A stretch of 54,235 bases of DNA from an uncultured Lachnospiraceae bacterium (GTDB taxonomy: Bacteria; Bacillota; Clostridia; Lachnospirales; Lachnospiraceae): the NCBI GenBank assembly GCA_947173945.1, contig CAMWGV010000012.1, positions 1 to 54,235 on the forward strand, in the 5' to 3' direction. A program made the position numbers and the translations under genes. The first letter of the stretch is position 1. The number at the start of each line of letters is the position of its first letter. Positions 36,232 to 43,979 of this stretch are shown in pieces. A model generated the notes under the pieces. The model was not told where the DNA came from and ran no database searches. It saw nothing but the letters and a program-made list of their open reading frames with translations.

Positions 36232-36260
36232 ATTATAAGACAGATAAAAACTTTTTTCAA
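36232..36260 (-). promoter_or_regulatory. Strong sigma-A promoter of the miaB-to-rluD gene run
   Basis: TTGAAA, a spacer of exactly 17 bases and TATAAT occur on the minus strand, about 40 bases before the chosen miaB ATG. It is the only clear promoter I find on this strand for the packed genes down to rluD, although internal promoters cannot be excluded. Confidence 0.8.
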
Positions 36261-36312
36261 CAGTGCAAATACAACAAATGAATTACAATGTACTTGATGC
36301 TACACATTAAAA

Positions 36313-36341
36313 ATGAGACTGCCAAAATATAGCAGTCTCAT
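36313..36341 (-). terminator. Rho-independent terminator of the yneA-like gene
   Basis: A perfect 10-bp stem (ATGAGACTGC and its complement) with a 9-base loop is followed on the minus strand by TTTTT. It lies 24 bases beyond the stop of the LysM gene and upstream of the miaB promoter, so it separates the two transcription units. Confidence 0.88.
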
Positions 36342-36364
36342 CAAAAGGTGTGAAATGGTAAACT

Positions 36365-36697
36365 CTACATCGGTACCCCATAATAAGGAACTATGATAGA
36401 TGCACCATTGTAGAGGGTGTCGCTTGTTAATCCGTTAATCTCCTTTACCTCTGCAATATAGTCTTCTACAGAGTCATATTCCTCTGATATGTACTCCTGT
36501 GCTATGCTCCAGAGCGTGTCATCTCTTTCTACAGAGATACACTTAAAGTACTTTTCGTTGTGTGTATTTGCACTAACATCGCGGTTAATACCGGATGTTC
36601 CAAATATAATGATAGAGGCTACAAGCATAATACTTATACAAAGGATAAGCTTCTTGTAATTGTTATGAATAAAAATAATCGTTTTCTGTAATTCCAT
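36365..36697 (-). CDS. yneA: LysM-domain small membrane protein, YneA-like SOS cell-division inhibitor
   Basis: This 110-residue protein has one transmembrane helix (about residues 16-34) and a C-terminal LysM-type domain (about 53-105; DDTLWSIAQEY, YIAEVKEINGL, SIIVPYY). Length and layout match YneA, the Bacillus SOS-induced protein that delays septation. In support, three LexA-type boxes overlap its promoter. AGGAGG lies 7 bases before ATG. In Bacillus yneA is divergent from lexA; here the divergent gene is a TtcA-like thiolase and lexA is not in the window. The gene symbol rests on architecture plus regulation, not on alignment. Confidence 0.82.
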   Translation of the reverse strand: MELQKTIIFIHNNYKKLILCISIMLVASIIIFGTSGINRDVSANTHNEKYFKCISVERDDTLWSIAQEYISEEYDSVEDYIAEVKEINGLTSDTLYNGASIIVPYYGVPM

Positions 36698-36710
36698 AAA
36701 ATCACCTCCT

Positions 36711-36722
36711 GAACATGTGTTC
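36711..36722. promoter_or_regulatory. LexA-type SOS box 1
   Basis: GAACATGTGTTC is a perfect 12-base palindrome matching the Gram-positive GAAC-N4-GTTC core. It lies just upstream of the AGGAGG of the yneA-like gene, downstream of its -10 box. Confidence 0.8.
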
Positions 36723-36736
36723 TTTGTTATGTTATT

Positions 36737-36765
36737 AATATACCGTACATTTGTTCGTTTGTCAA
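36737..36765 (-). promoter_or_regulatory. Promoter of the yneA-like gene
   Basis: A perfect -35 TTGACA, a 17-base spacer and -10 TATATT occur on the minus strand, 39 bases before the ATG. The spacer contains SOS box 2, and boxes 1 and 3 flank the promoter, so LexA binding should occlude RNA polymerase. Confidence 0.85.
36744..36757. promoter_or_regulatory. LexA-type SOS box 2, inside the promoter spacer
   Basis: CGTACATTTGTTCG matches the Gram-positive SOS consensus CGAACATATGTTCG at 12 of 14 positions. It sits between the -35 and -10 boxes of the yneA-like gene. Confidence 0.75.
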
Positions 36766-36774
36766 CACTTTTTT

Positions 36775-36788
36775 CGAATAAATGTTCG
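36775..36788. promoter_or_regulatory. LexA-type SOS box 3, upstream of the -35
   Basis: CGAATAAATGTTCG matches the SOS consensus at 12 of 14 positions and lies 10 bases upstream of the -35 box. The stretch 36789-36935 beyond it shows no gene or further box. Confidence 0.7.
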
Positions 36789-36935
36789 TTTTTTTGTTTG
36801 ATAGAAAACTTTGTTTTCCATCAGCACACTCCTTTGATATACTATGTGTTCATTTTACAAGTACACTGCCTCTATGTATATGTTTTACCATATTTATTGT
36901 CCTATAAATGTCTCTTTAAACATAAATACTGGTAA

Positions 36936-36964
36936 TTGTATGAAAAATATATTTATGTTAAAAT
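36936..36964 (+). promoter_or_regulatory. Promoter of the TtcA-like gene
   Basis: TTGTAT, a 17-base spacer and TAAAAT lie 57 bases before the ATG. An AAAAGGAG ribosome site follows 8 bases before the start codon. Confidence 0.6.
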
Positions 36965-37021
36965 AATTTGCAGTTTAATTTATATGCTGTGTATGGAATG
37001 TAATAAAAAGGAGAATAAACG

Positions 37022-37735
37022 ATGAAGCTTCAGAAGCTTTTAAGCTATACAAGAAGAGCTGTTGATATATATGGTATGATAGAAGAAAATGACAAAATTG
37101 CAGTGGGAATATCCGGTGGTAAGGATAGTCTCGCTCTTTTGTATGCACTTTCAAATTTGAGAAGATTTTATCCAAAGCATTTTGATATTATTGCAATTAC
37201 AATTAACCTTGGTATTCCTGGCTTTGATACATCTGAAATTGAAAAGCTTTGTAAACAGCTTGATGTAGAATACTATGTGGAAGATACAGAGATATACGAA
37301 ATAATATTTAACGCCCGCAAGGAATCCAATCCATGCTCTTTATGTGCCAAGATGAGAAAAGGTGCTCTTAACGACAGAATTGTCAAACTTGGCTGTAATA
37401 AGCTTGCATATGCCCATCACAAAGATGATATTATAGAAACTTTTATGATGTCTTTGATCTATGAGGGACGCATACATACATTTGCTCCAATTACATATCT
37501 TGACCGCTCTAAACTTACTCTTATACGCCCTCTCATGTTTTGCAATGAGGGCGAAATAAAAGCATTTGAAAGACAGATGGCTCTTCCTGTTGTGAAAGCC
37601 AAATGTCCGGCTGACGGCTTTACAAAACGGGAATATGCCAAAAATCTCGTAAAAAGCCTTGAAGCCGAAAATCCCGGCTGTAAAGAAAAAATATTTACAG
37701 CTATCTTAAATGGTAATATCAAGGGTTGGACATAA
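37022..37735 (+). CDS. ttcA: PP-loop tRNA thiolase, TtcA family
   Basis: This 237-residue protein has the ATP-pyrophosphatase loop SGGKDS at residues 31-36. Cys105 and Cys108 (NPCSLC) and a third Cys at about 195 (KAKCPADG) form the three-Cys iron-sulfur pattern of TtcA. AYAHHKDDIIET is the second family motif. TtcA makes 2-thiocytidine at tRNA position 32, but clostridial relatives may have other targets, so the symbol is family-based. It is the only plus-strand gene in the right four-fifths of the window. Its last 17 bases overlap the end of the convergent nadE. Confidence 0.85.
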   Translation: MKLQKLLSYTRRAVDIYGMIEENDKIAVGISGGKDSLALLYALSNLRRFYPKHFDIIAITINLGIPGFDTSEIEKLCKQLDVEYYVEDTEIYEIIFNARKESNPCSLCAKMRKGALNDRIVKLGCNKLAYAHHKDDIIETFMMSLIYEGRIHTFAPITYLDRSKLTLIRPLMFCNEGEIKAFERQMALPVVKAKCPADGFTKREYAKNLVKSLEAENPGCKEKIFTAILNGNIKGWT

Positions 37736-39680
37736 GCTCAGCTATCTGTTTTTGCCACATTTGATAGGAAGCATCACTTGGCATGCGCCAGTCTCCTCTC
37801 GGTGAAAGGCATACGCTTCCCACCTTGACACCATCCGGCATGCAGCTGCGCTTAAACTGCTGGGTGAAGAATCTTTTATAAAATGTATCCATCCACTTTA
37901 ATATTATTTCGCCAGAGTAAATCCCCTTAAAGGCCTTCTTTGCCATATAATATATCTTATCCGGTGAGAAACCATATCTTATAACATAATATAAAAAGAA
38001 GTCATGAAGCTCATAAGGACCTACAACATCTTCTGTTTTTTGTACGATATCCCCATTCTCATCAGGAGGAAGAAGCTCAGGGCTTATTGGAGTGTTAATA
38101 ATATCCGTCAACACCTCTGTGCTGTTTGGGAATAAATTGTGTTTTACGACACTGTCAATCATCCATTTTACAAGCGTTTTAGGAATACTTGCATTAACAC
38201 CATACATACTCATCTGGTCCGCATTATAAGTACACCAGCCCAGCGCAAGCTCACTTAAATCTCCCGTTCCAACTACAATTGCACCGATTTTATTGGCATA
38301 GTCCATAAGTACCTGCGTTCTCTCACGTGCCTGCACATTTTCAAAAGTTACATCCTTATTTTTCATGTCATGACCAATATCCTTGTAATGTGTCACGCAT
38401 GCCTCCTCGATAGGGATAATTTTTGTATCTATCCTGAGACTGCTCATAAGCTTAAGCGAATTATTGTAGGTTCTGTCTGTAGTACCAAAGGCAGGCATTG
38501 TTATTCCGACAAGATTCGTCATTGGCAGCCCAAGTCTTTCAAGTGTTTTGGCACAGACAAGAAGTGTCAGTGTTGAATCCATTCCACCGGAAACACCCAC
38601 AACCATTTTACCGCCAGTAACACTAAGACGCTTGGCAAGGCCTCCCACCTGCATATTAAATATATCATTACATCTGGCAAGCCTCTTCATCTCGTTATTT
38701 GGTATAAATGGATGCTTTGAAACATTATATATGGATCCGTCAGAGCCCAAGAAAGTATCTTTTATAAAAATCTCCCTGATTTCAACATTTTTACAGTAAG
38801 CACTGTGGGAATCCTTATATGTTTTCCCCTTAATTCTGTCTGCTCTGATTTTTCCCAGATCAATGTCCGCCACAAGCATATAGTTGTTATCTGCAATGTT
38901 CTTATTTTCAATTAAAACACGTCCGTTTTCTACAATCATGGAATGTCCTGAAAATATTAAATCTGTCGTTGATTCACTTGAGCCTGCAGATGTGTATATA
39001 TAATCACACATCAGTGCTACGGATTTACTCTTTACAATATTTCTCCTGTACTCACGTTTCCCAATCGTATCATTGCTTGCCGACAGGTTTAATATTACCT
39101 CAGCACCGGAAACTGCCATCCATGTAGATGGTGAAACAGGTGCCCACATATCCTCACAAATTTCCACTCCAATTGTAAGCTTTCCACAGAAATTATAAAT
39201 TATATTATTACCCACAGGAATTTTATAATCCTCACAGTCACATGCAACATCTGTTGAGGAAACTTCTGTAGCTGAAAGGTCAGCGGCATATGAAAACCAC
39301 CGTTTTTCATAAAATTCATTGTAATTTGGAATAAAGGATTTTATATTTATGCCATAAATGACACCATCAAATATAATGTATGCCGCATTAAACAGCTGGT
39401 TCTCTATTTTACATGGCGCTCCAAGCGCAATAATCATATTCAAATTGGCAGATGCCTTAACAATCTTTCCAATTGCGGACTTACATGAGTCAAGCAAAAT
39501 GTCCTGAAAAAATAAATCCCCACAGGAATATCCTGTTATGCAAAGCTCAGGAAAGCATATTACATCTACATTCTGCCTGTGTGCCTTTTCCAGTATATTA
39601 ATAATCTGTTCCGTATTATAGTTAACGTCGGCAACCCGAACATCAGGTACTGCTGTACAAACTCTGTAATAATCAAACAT
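37719..39680 (-). CDS. nadE: Glutamine-dependent NAD+ synthetase
   Basis: This 653-residue two-domain protein has an N-terminal nitrilase-type glutaminase (FPELCITGYSC with the catalytic Glu; VEICEDMWAP with the catalytic Cys) and a C-terminal synthetase with the PP-loop GVSGGMDST. It uses Gln-derived ammonia to convert nicotinate adenine dinucleotide to NAD+. I chose the ATG at 39680 because AGAGGTG is 7 bases upstream and family members begin with a similar MF-Y-RV sequence; an upstream in-frame GTG at 39689 overlaps the recU stop. It is the last gene of its run. Confidence 0.95.
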   Translation of the reverse strand: MFDYYRVCTAVPDVRVADVNYNTEQIINILEKAHRQNVDVICFPELCITGYSCGDLFFQDILLDSCKSAIGKIVKASANLNMIIALGAPCKIENQLFNAAYIIFDGVIYGINIKSFIPNYNEFYEKRWFSYAADLSATEVSSTDVACDCEDYKIPVGNNIIYNFCGKLTIGVEICEDMWAPVSPSTWMAVSGAEVILNLSASNDTIGKREYRRNIVKSKSVALMCDYIYTSAGSSESTTDLIFSGHSMIVENGRVLIENKNIADNNYMLVADIDLGKIRADRIKGKTYKDSHSAYCKNVEIREIFIKDTFLGSDGSIYNVSKHPFIPNNEMKRLARCNDIFNMQVGGLAKRLSVTGGKMVVGVSGGMDSTLTLLVCAKTLERLGLPMTNLVGITMPAFGTTDRTYNNSLKLMSSLRIDTKIIPIEEACVTHYKDIGHDMKNKDVTFENVQARERTQVLMDYANKIGAIVVGTGDLSELALGWCTYNADQMSMYGVNASIPKTLVKWMIDSVVKHNLFPNSTEVLTDIINTPISPELLPPDENGDIVQKTEDVVGPYELHDFFLYYVIRYGFSPDKIYYMAKKAFKGIYSGEIILKWMDTFYKRFFTQQFKRSCMPDGVKVGSVCLSPRGDWRMPSDASYQMWQKQIAELMSNP

Positions 39681-39685
39681 TTTTT

Positions 39686-40216
39686 TCACCTCTCACTTAA
39701 ATCCTTCTGCAATCCTTTTAAATAGTGTACAAGAGCTCCCTGCTCCTGCTTAATAAAGTATTCCCTGTCAAGCTCATCATACTTAAAATTTTTCGGATGT
39801 CCCGCTTTTATTCTCTCTATGTATTCGGAAAGCTCCGAAAACCGCATATAATAAAACTCATTACGCGCCGTAAACATAATAATCAGAAAGCTTATACCAT
39901 TTTGAGCCTCGAAATCACGCATAAATTCAATCTGATGCTCATGTATATTTCTCATGTTGAAGGTATCTACTGCACACTCTTTTGCATCAAAGCATATCGG
40001 AACCCCCTGCACGGCACCTATATAATCCACGGTAGAGTCCTTTTCAAAATATGCAAGTGAAATATTCCCCTTTTCCTTATCAATTCTGACAGGCGTTATG
40101 GGAGTTGGAATTTTTTGGACAAGCCCAAGCCCCTTTTGCCTGTAAAGCTCATTTGTATGGTTGATAAGCTCCTCAAGTGTTGAACCTCTAAGCCCTCTTG
40201 AATTCCATGTCGCCAT
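39686..40216 (-). CDS. recU: Holliday junction resolvase RecU
   Basis: This 176-residue protein has the N-terminal NSRGLRGSTLEE, KIPTPITPVRI, the STVDYIGAVQG active-site Asp, FDAKE with the catalytic Glu-Lys type motif, and NIHEHQIEFM. RecU cleaves Holliday junctions during recombination and chromosome segregation in Firmicutes, and a RuvC role is filled by it there. I chose the ATG at 40216, with GAGG 8 bases upstream. The longer frame overlaps the upstream gene and has no family resemblance. It is 10 bases after the RluA-family gene. Confidence 0.92.
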   Translation of the reverse strand: MATWNSRGLRGSTLEELINHTNELYRQKGLGLVQKIPTPITPVRIDKEKGNISLAYFEKDSTVDYIGAVQGVPICFDAKECAVDTFNMRNIHEHQIEFMRDFEAQNGISFLIIMFTARNEFYYMRFSELSEYIERIKAGHPKNFKYDELDREYFIKQEQGALVHYLKGLQKDLSER

Positions 40217-40226
40217 TTCATTTACC

Positions 40227-41216
40227 TCAAATATTATAAATTTCTTCACCGGGTGATATGGACATATCACTTTCACATACAGTCAAAAAAACATCCGGCA
40301 GTGTATCACGTATCTCCAAGCCGTCCGGAAAAAAAACCTGACCTGCATGAAGCAGTTGATGCTTCAGTTTGAAGTTATCTCTTACATATCTGTTTACACC
40401 TTCACTGCCATATTTGTAATCCCCGATAATGGGATATCCAAGATATGCAAGGTGTGCTCTTATCTGATGTGACTTTCCTGTAATAAGCTTTACCCTTATC
40501 AGGGAAAATTGTTTTCCCGTACAAATCGGTGTAAAGCATGTTCTGATAAGGCTGTAATCCTTGTCATTATTATAGCTTTCCACGGGAATAATATATGATT
40601 TATTATATTCCCTGTCTTTTCTTATATAAGCACTGGCATCAAGCGCTTTATCAAACTGCCCCTCCACAATTGTATAATAATACTTATCCAGCTTTCGCTC
40701 CTTTAACAATAACGACAGGCTCTGGCTGCCATGTAGGGATGTGCCTGCAAGTATTATGCCCGATGTATTTCTGTCCAACCGATTGCACACCGATGGTTTA
40801 AATCCATCAACGTCTGATATTCGTCCATTGTTTATGCAATAATCAACAATTGCTTCATTTATGGAATAATCCCCATCCTTCGCTTTTTGGGACAGCATCC
40901 CCTGTGGTTTATGGACGGCAATTATATTTTCGTCCTCATATAGCACCTTCAAATCAAAGCCGGCTCCACGGGATATTTTGTCTTCCCTTAAACTCATGGT
41001 TTTAAATTTCTCTATCGTTTCCTCCGAAAGAAAAAGCTTAACAACATCACCATCTGCAAGAAGCTCGTCTCCCTTTGCCTTTTTATCGTTTAAGGTTATA
41101 TTTTTCTTTCTGAGCATCTTATATACAAAGGATGCCCCTGCCTTGTCAAGATACTTGAAAAGAAATTTATTTAACCTCTGTCCGGAAGTTTTATCATTTA
41201 TATTTAACTCTCTCAT
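40227..41216 (-). CDS. Pseudouridine synthase, RluA family (RluC-like)
   Basis: This 329-residue protein has an N-terminal S4 domain (SGQRLNKFLFKYLDKA, near residues 11-26). The catalytic region CNRLDRNTSGIIL holds the active Asp near 148, and GKSHQIRAHL is at about 242. It should modify uridines in 23S rRNA; RluC-type is favoured by the short N-terminal S4 domain and by PHGML-like text (HKPQGMLSQK). The precise positions modified are not deducible. AAGGATG lies upstream of the ATG, and the gene is 9 bases after an unknown membrane protein. Confidence 0.88.
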   Translation of the reverse strand: MRELNINDKTSGQRLNKFLFKYLDKAGASFVYKMLRKKNITLNDKKAKGDELLADGDVVKLFLSEETIEKFKTMSLREDKISRGAGFDLKVLYEDENIIAVHKPQGMLSQKAKDGDYSINEAIVDYCINNGRISDVDGFKPSVCNRLDRNTSGIILAGTSLHGSQSLSLLLKERKLDKYYYTIVEGQFDKALDASAYIRKDREYNKSYIIPVESYNNDKDYSLIRTCFTPICTGKQFSLIRVKLITGKSHQIRAHLAYLGYPIIGDYKYGSEGVNRYVRDNFKLKHQLLHAGQVFFPDGLEIRDTLPDVFLTVCESDMSISPGEEIYNI

Positions 41217-41225
41217 ATAACATCC

Positions 41226-41801
41226 TTAAATACATGTTTCTTTAATATTTTGTGCCACATGCTTATCTATGCTTCTTGTTTTGTCGTTTGGTTCACTGAT
41301 AGAATTTGCTTTCTTTATGTAGTCATCCATATTATCATAAACATATATTGTATATTTATATTTACTGTCTTTCAAACAGCTTTGAATCCATTTTTCATAT
41401 GTTTTTTTCTCTGTCGAAAAGTTTTTATCCAATGCAAGTGCACATATCTTTCCGTTTTTTATACACATCGCCTGATAAAATTTAAAGCCCTCATACTGTG
41501 AGATTGCAAGGTCATACATTAAAAATCCATATTGATTGGAAATCGAATCCGATATTTTTTTATAATCATTTTCATCAAGTTGCTTAAACCTTACACATAA
41601 AATAAATGCAATAAAAAACTTAGCCATAGGCAGCGTAAGTAAAATTGCAAAAACAATTCCTACACGACTTGTAGAACCAAATGCCAGAAGCATTGTAATG
41701 ACTATAAATTCAATCATTGCGGCAAAAATTATAAATCCAACAAGCTTTCCTCTTCTATATGCCTTTAAATAACCGTATTCTCCCTTGTTAACCCTATTCA
41801 T
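41226..41801 (-). CDS. Hypothetical membrane protein, unidentified
   Basis: I do not recognise this 191-residue protein. Two closely spaced hydrophobic segments (about residues 22-45 and 50-72) lie near the N-terminus. A soluble C-terminal domain of about 115 residues follows, with the pattern GFLMYDLAISQYEGFKFYQAM and a predicted mixed alpha/beta make-up. I took the ATG at 41801 because a GGTGAT-type ribosome site precedes it and the earlier in-frame ATG has none. It sits between an SDR enzyme and the RluA-family gene in a run of translation and recombination genes. Confidence 0.7.
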   Translation of the reverse strand: MNRVNKGEYGYLKAYRRGKLVGFIIFAAMIEFIVITMLLAFGSTSRVGIVFAILLTLPMAKFFIAFILCVRFKQLDENDYKKISDSISNQYGFLMYDLAISQYEGFKFYQAMCIKNGKICALALDKNFSTEKKTYEKWIQSCLKDSKYKYTIYVYDNMDDYIKKANSISEPNDKTRSIDKHVAQNIKETCI

Positions 41802-41845
41802 TTTAATCACCACTCCCTTGAACATCAGTTGATTAAAATTTGCTA

Positions 41846-42604
41846 TCAGGATATAAATTTTACAATAAAATCAGATGGAAATATTTTTGCTGCAATCCTG
41901 TACAATTTCATTGTTATACCATATACGGAAATATGTGAATTATGGTAAGCATCCCTGAGTGCCTTTTCTACAACCTTTTCCGGATTAGCCTTAAACATCC
42001 TTTTAAACAGCTTTATCTGGGTGTACTTTTCTGCAACATCAAAAAACTCAGTTTTAACAGGTCCGGGACACACTGCAGTAACACAAATCCCCCTGTAAGC
42101 AAGCTCCTTACGGAGTGCTGTTGAAAGACTTTTTACATACGCCTTTGTTGCAGCATAAACCGCAAATGATGGCTGCGGGGCAAACGATGCTGAGGATGCA
42201 ATATTTATAATATTGGCTTTGCCCTCATTCATATACGGCAAAGAAATACTCGTCACTCTTGTAAGTCCTGTCACATTGACATCACACATGCCACAGCTAT
42301 CCTCCTCGCTTACGGTCTCAAAATGACCTATTATTCCGTAGCCGGCAGCATTTACAAGCACCCTTATGGATGGCTTATACTGATTTAAAAGATTTTTATA
42401 TACCATAAGCTGCTCTTTGTCTGATATATCACATGTTATGGGGCGTACAGTAACATTTTTTACACTGTTCTGAAGCTCTATCAGTCTGTTGCTTCTTCTT
42501 GCCAGCACCCATATTTCATCAATTCTTTTATATTTGACAGCAATCTGTTTTACAAATTCCATTCCAAGACCGGAAGATGCACCTGTTACGACCGCTATAT
42601 TCAT
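41846..42604 (-). CDS. Short-chain dehydrogenase/reductase
   Basis: This 252-residue Rossmann-fold protein has the cofactor motif TGASSGLGMEF at residues 7-17, NAAGYG near 83, the catalytic Ser in ASSASFAPQ and the Tyr-x-x-x-Lys pair in YAATKAYVKS near 150. The following PGPVKTEFF is typical of classical SDRs. The substrate is unknown. I chose the ATG at 42604 behind GGAGG; its A is the last base of the TGA stop of the upstream methyltransferase, so the two are coupled. Confidence 0.88.
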   Translation of the reverse strand: MNIAVVTGASSGLGMEFVKQIAVKYKRIDEIWVLARRSNRLIELQNSVKNVTVRPITCDISDKEQLMVYKNLLNQYKPSIRVLVNAAGYGIIGHFETVSEEDSCGMCDVNVTGLTRVTSISLPYMNEGKANIINIASSASFAPQPSFAVYAATKAYVKSLSTALRKELAYRGICVTAVCPGPVKTEFFDVAEKYTQIKLFKRMFKANPEKVVEKALRDAYHNSHISVYGITMKLYRIAAKIFPSDFIVKFIS

Positions 42605-43971
42605 CACATTAACCTCCATCCCGGTAAATATTTATTCTTTAATATACCCTTATTCAGCTTTCCCCAACCCAAAGGATATCCATCAACGAGCACAAGCACC
42701 CATCCGTCTTTGCCATCGGCATCGATAGTCTCACCCTTAAGATATTTAATTACCCTTACGTCATCACAGGAAAGATTGATGACATTATCAAAATCATCCT
42801 TTGTAAGTGTCATTGCAAGAGACTGGCTGGGCTCAAATCTGTTTTTCTTATTTTCACCTAAATAAAGTCCGCATCTGAGTATTCTCATTCCCTTTACATC
42901 AGGAAAGCACTCAGGAATATAATAAAGCTTATCATCCGACATTTCTACTCTTGAAATATCAATATCTTTTCCCAGCTTTCCCAGAAACGCAATAGCCTCT
43001 GTACTTAATTTCGCACGTTTCATCCTATAGCTTCCTGTATTTCCTGAATTATCACATTTACCTTCTTTTTTTACAAGACAGACAAAATGGCCCTCTCCCT
43101 CTACTTTATGCGGCCATATTCTTGCACATTTTTTTAACTCATCATTTCCTGACAGTGACCATTCGGGATGACCATCATCAAACAGCTCATATTTATTGAA
43201 TTCACACAAGCTAAGCCGAGAGTCAAGAGAAAGCATATACTCAACAGACTGTTCATTTTCTAATGGTGAAAATGTACAGGTTGAATATACCAGTTTTCCA
43301 CCCGGCTTCAACATATCAACGATATGTTTCAAAATATCTCTCTGTATATCTACAAATACCTGATTTTTATTATTTTCCCATGCTGTTATCATAGAGGAGG
43401 ACTTTCTGAACATTCCCTCCCCCGAGCATGGTGCATCAATCAGTATTTTATCAAAATATTCATGAAATCGTTCTGCAAGCTTATACGGTGCCTCACTTAT
43501 AATGAGTGAGTTAGAAACACCGAATACTTCAAGATTTTTAAGAAGTGCCTTTGCTCTCGATGCACTTATATCATTGGATACAAGTATCCCTTTTTTATTA
43601 AGCTTAGCAGCAAGCTCTGTGGATTTACCTCCCGGTGCCGCACATATGTCAAGAACACGGTCACCCTCACCTACAGGTAAAACGGATGCAGGTGTCATGG
43701 CACTTGGCTCCTGAATATAATAAAGCCCCGCATAATAATATGGATGCTTTGAAGGTCTGTCTATCTTTTCATCAAAGTAAAAACCATTTTCACACCACGG
43801 CACCCTTTTTAAATGAAATGGATTTATTTTAAGGAACTCCTCAACCGTTATTTTCAGGGTGTTGATTCTTATTCCATGATGCATAGGCTCATCAAGACAT
43901 TTTTTATATGCATCAAAATCATCCTTAAGGAGTACCCTCATATTTTCTTCATAGCTTTTTGGTAAATCCAT
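42604..43971 (-). CDS. RNA m5C methyltransferase, NOL1/NOP2/Sun family (RsmF-like)
   Basis: This 455-residue protein has an N-terminal substrate-binding part (INTLKITVEEFL) and a SAM site (LDICAAPGGKSTELA near residue 109). Two catalytic-region Cys lie in DAPCSGEGMFRK and YSTCTFSPLENE. A C-terminal RsmF-type extension and PUA-like domain (about residues 300-455, ending PLGWGKLNKGILKN) follows. RsmF-type enzymes methylate C5 of cytosines in 16S rRNA. It starts 8 bases after hflX with a weak ribosome site. Confidence 0.88.
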   Translation of the reverse strand: MDLPKSYEENMRVLLKDDFDAYKKCLDEPMHHGIRINTLKITVEEFLKINPFHLKRVPWCENGFYFDEKIDRPSKHPYYYAGLYYIQEPSAMTPASVLPVGEGDRVLDICAAPGGKSTELAAKLNKKGILVSNDISASRAKALLKNLEVFGVSNSLIISEAPYKLAERFHEYFDKILIDAPCSGEGMFRKSSSMITAWENNKNQVFVDIQRDILKHIVDMLKPGGKLVYSTCTFSPLENEQSVEYMLSLDSRLSLCEFNKYELFDDGHPEWSLSGNDELKKCARIWPHKVEGEGHFVCLVKKEGKCDNSGNTGSYRMKRAKLSTEAIAFLGKLGKDIDISRVEMSDDKLYYIPECFPDVKGMRILRCGLYLGENKKNRFEPSQSLAMTLTKDDFDNVINLSCDDVRVIKYLKGETIDADGKDGWVLVLVDGYPLGWGKLNKGILKNKYLPGWRLM

Positions 43972-43979
43972 ATATGCTT

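Noticed and set aside
36800-36822. Hairpin (10-base arms, one mismatch, 3-base loop) as a terminator
   Set aside because: On neither strand is it followed by a T-run, and no gene ends nearby. It is probably chance in AT-rich DNA.
39681-39689. GTG start of nadE overlapping the recU stop
   Set aside because: The ATG at 39680 has the properly spaced AGAGGTG and matches the family N-terminus better.
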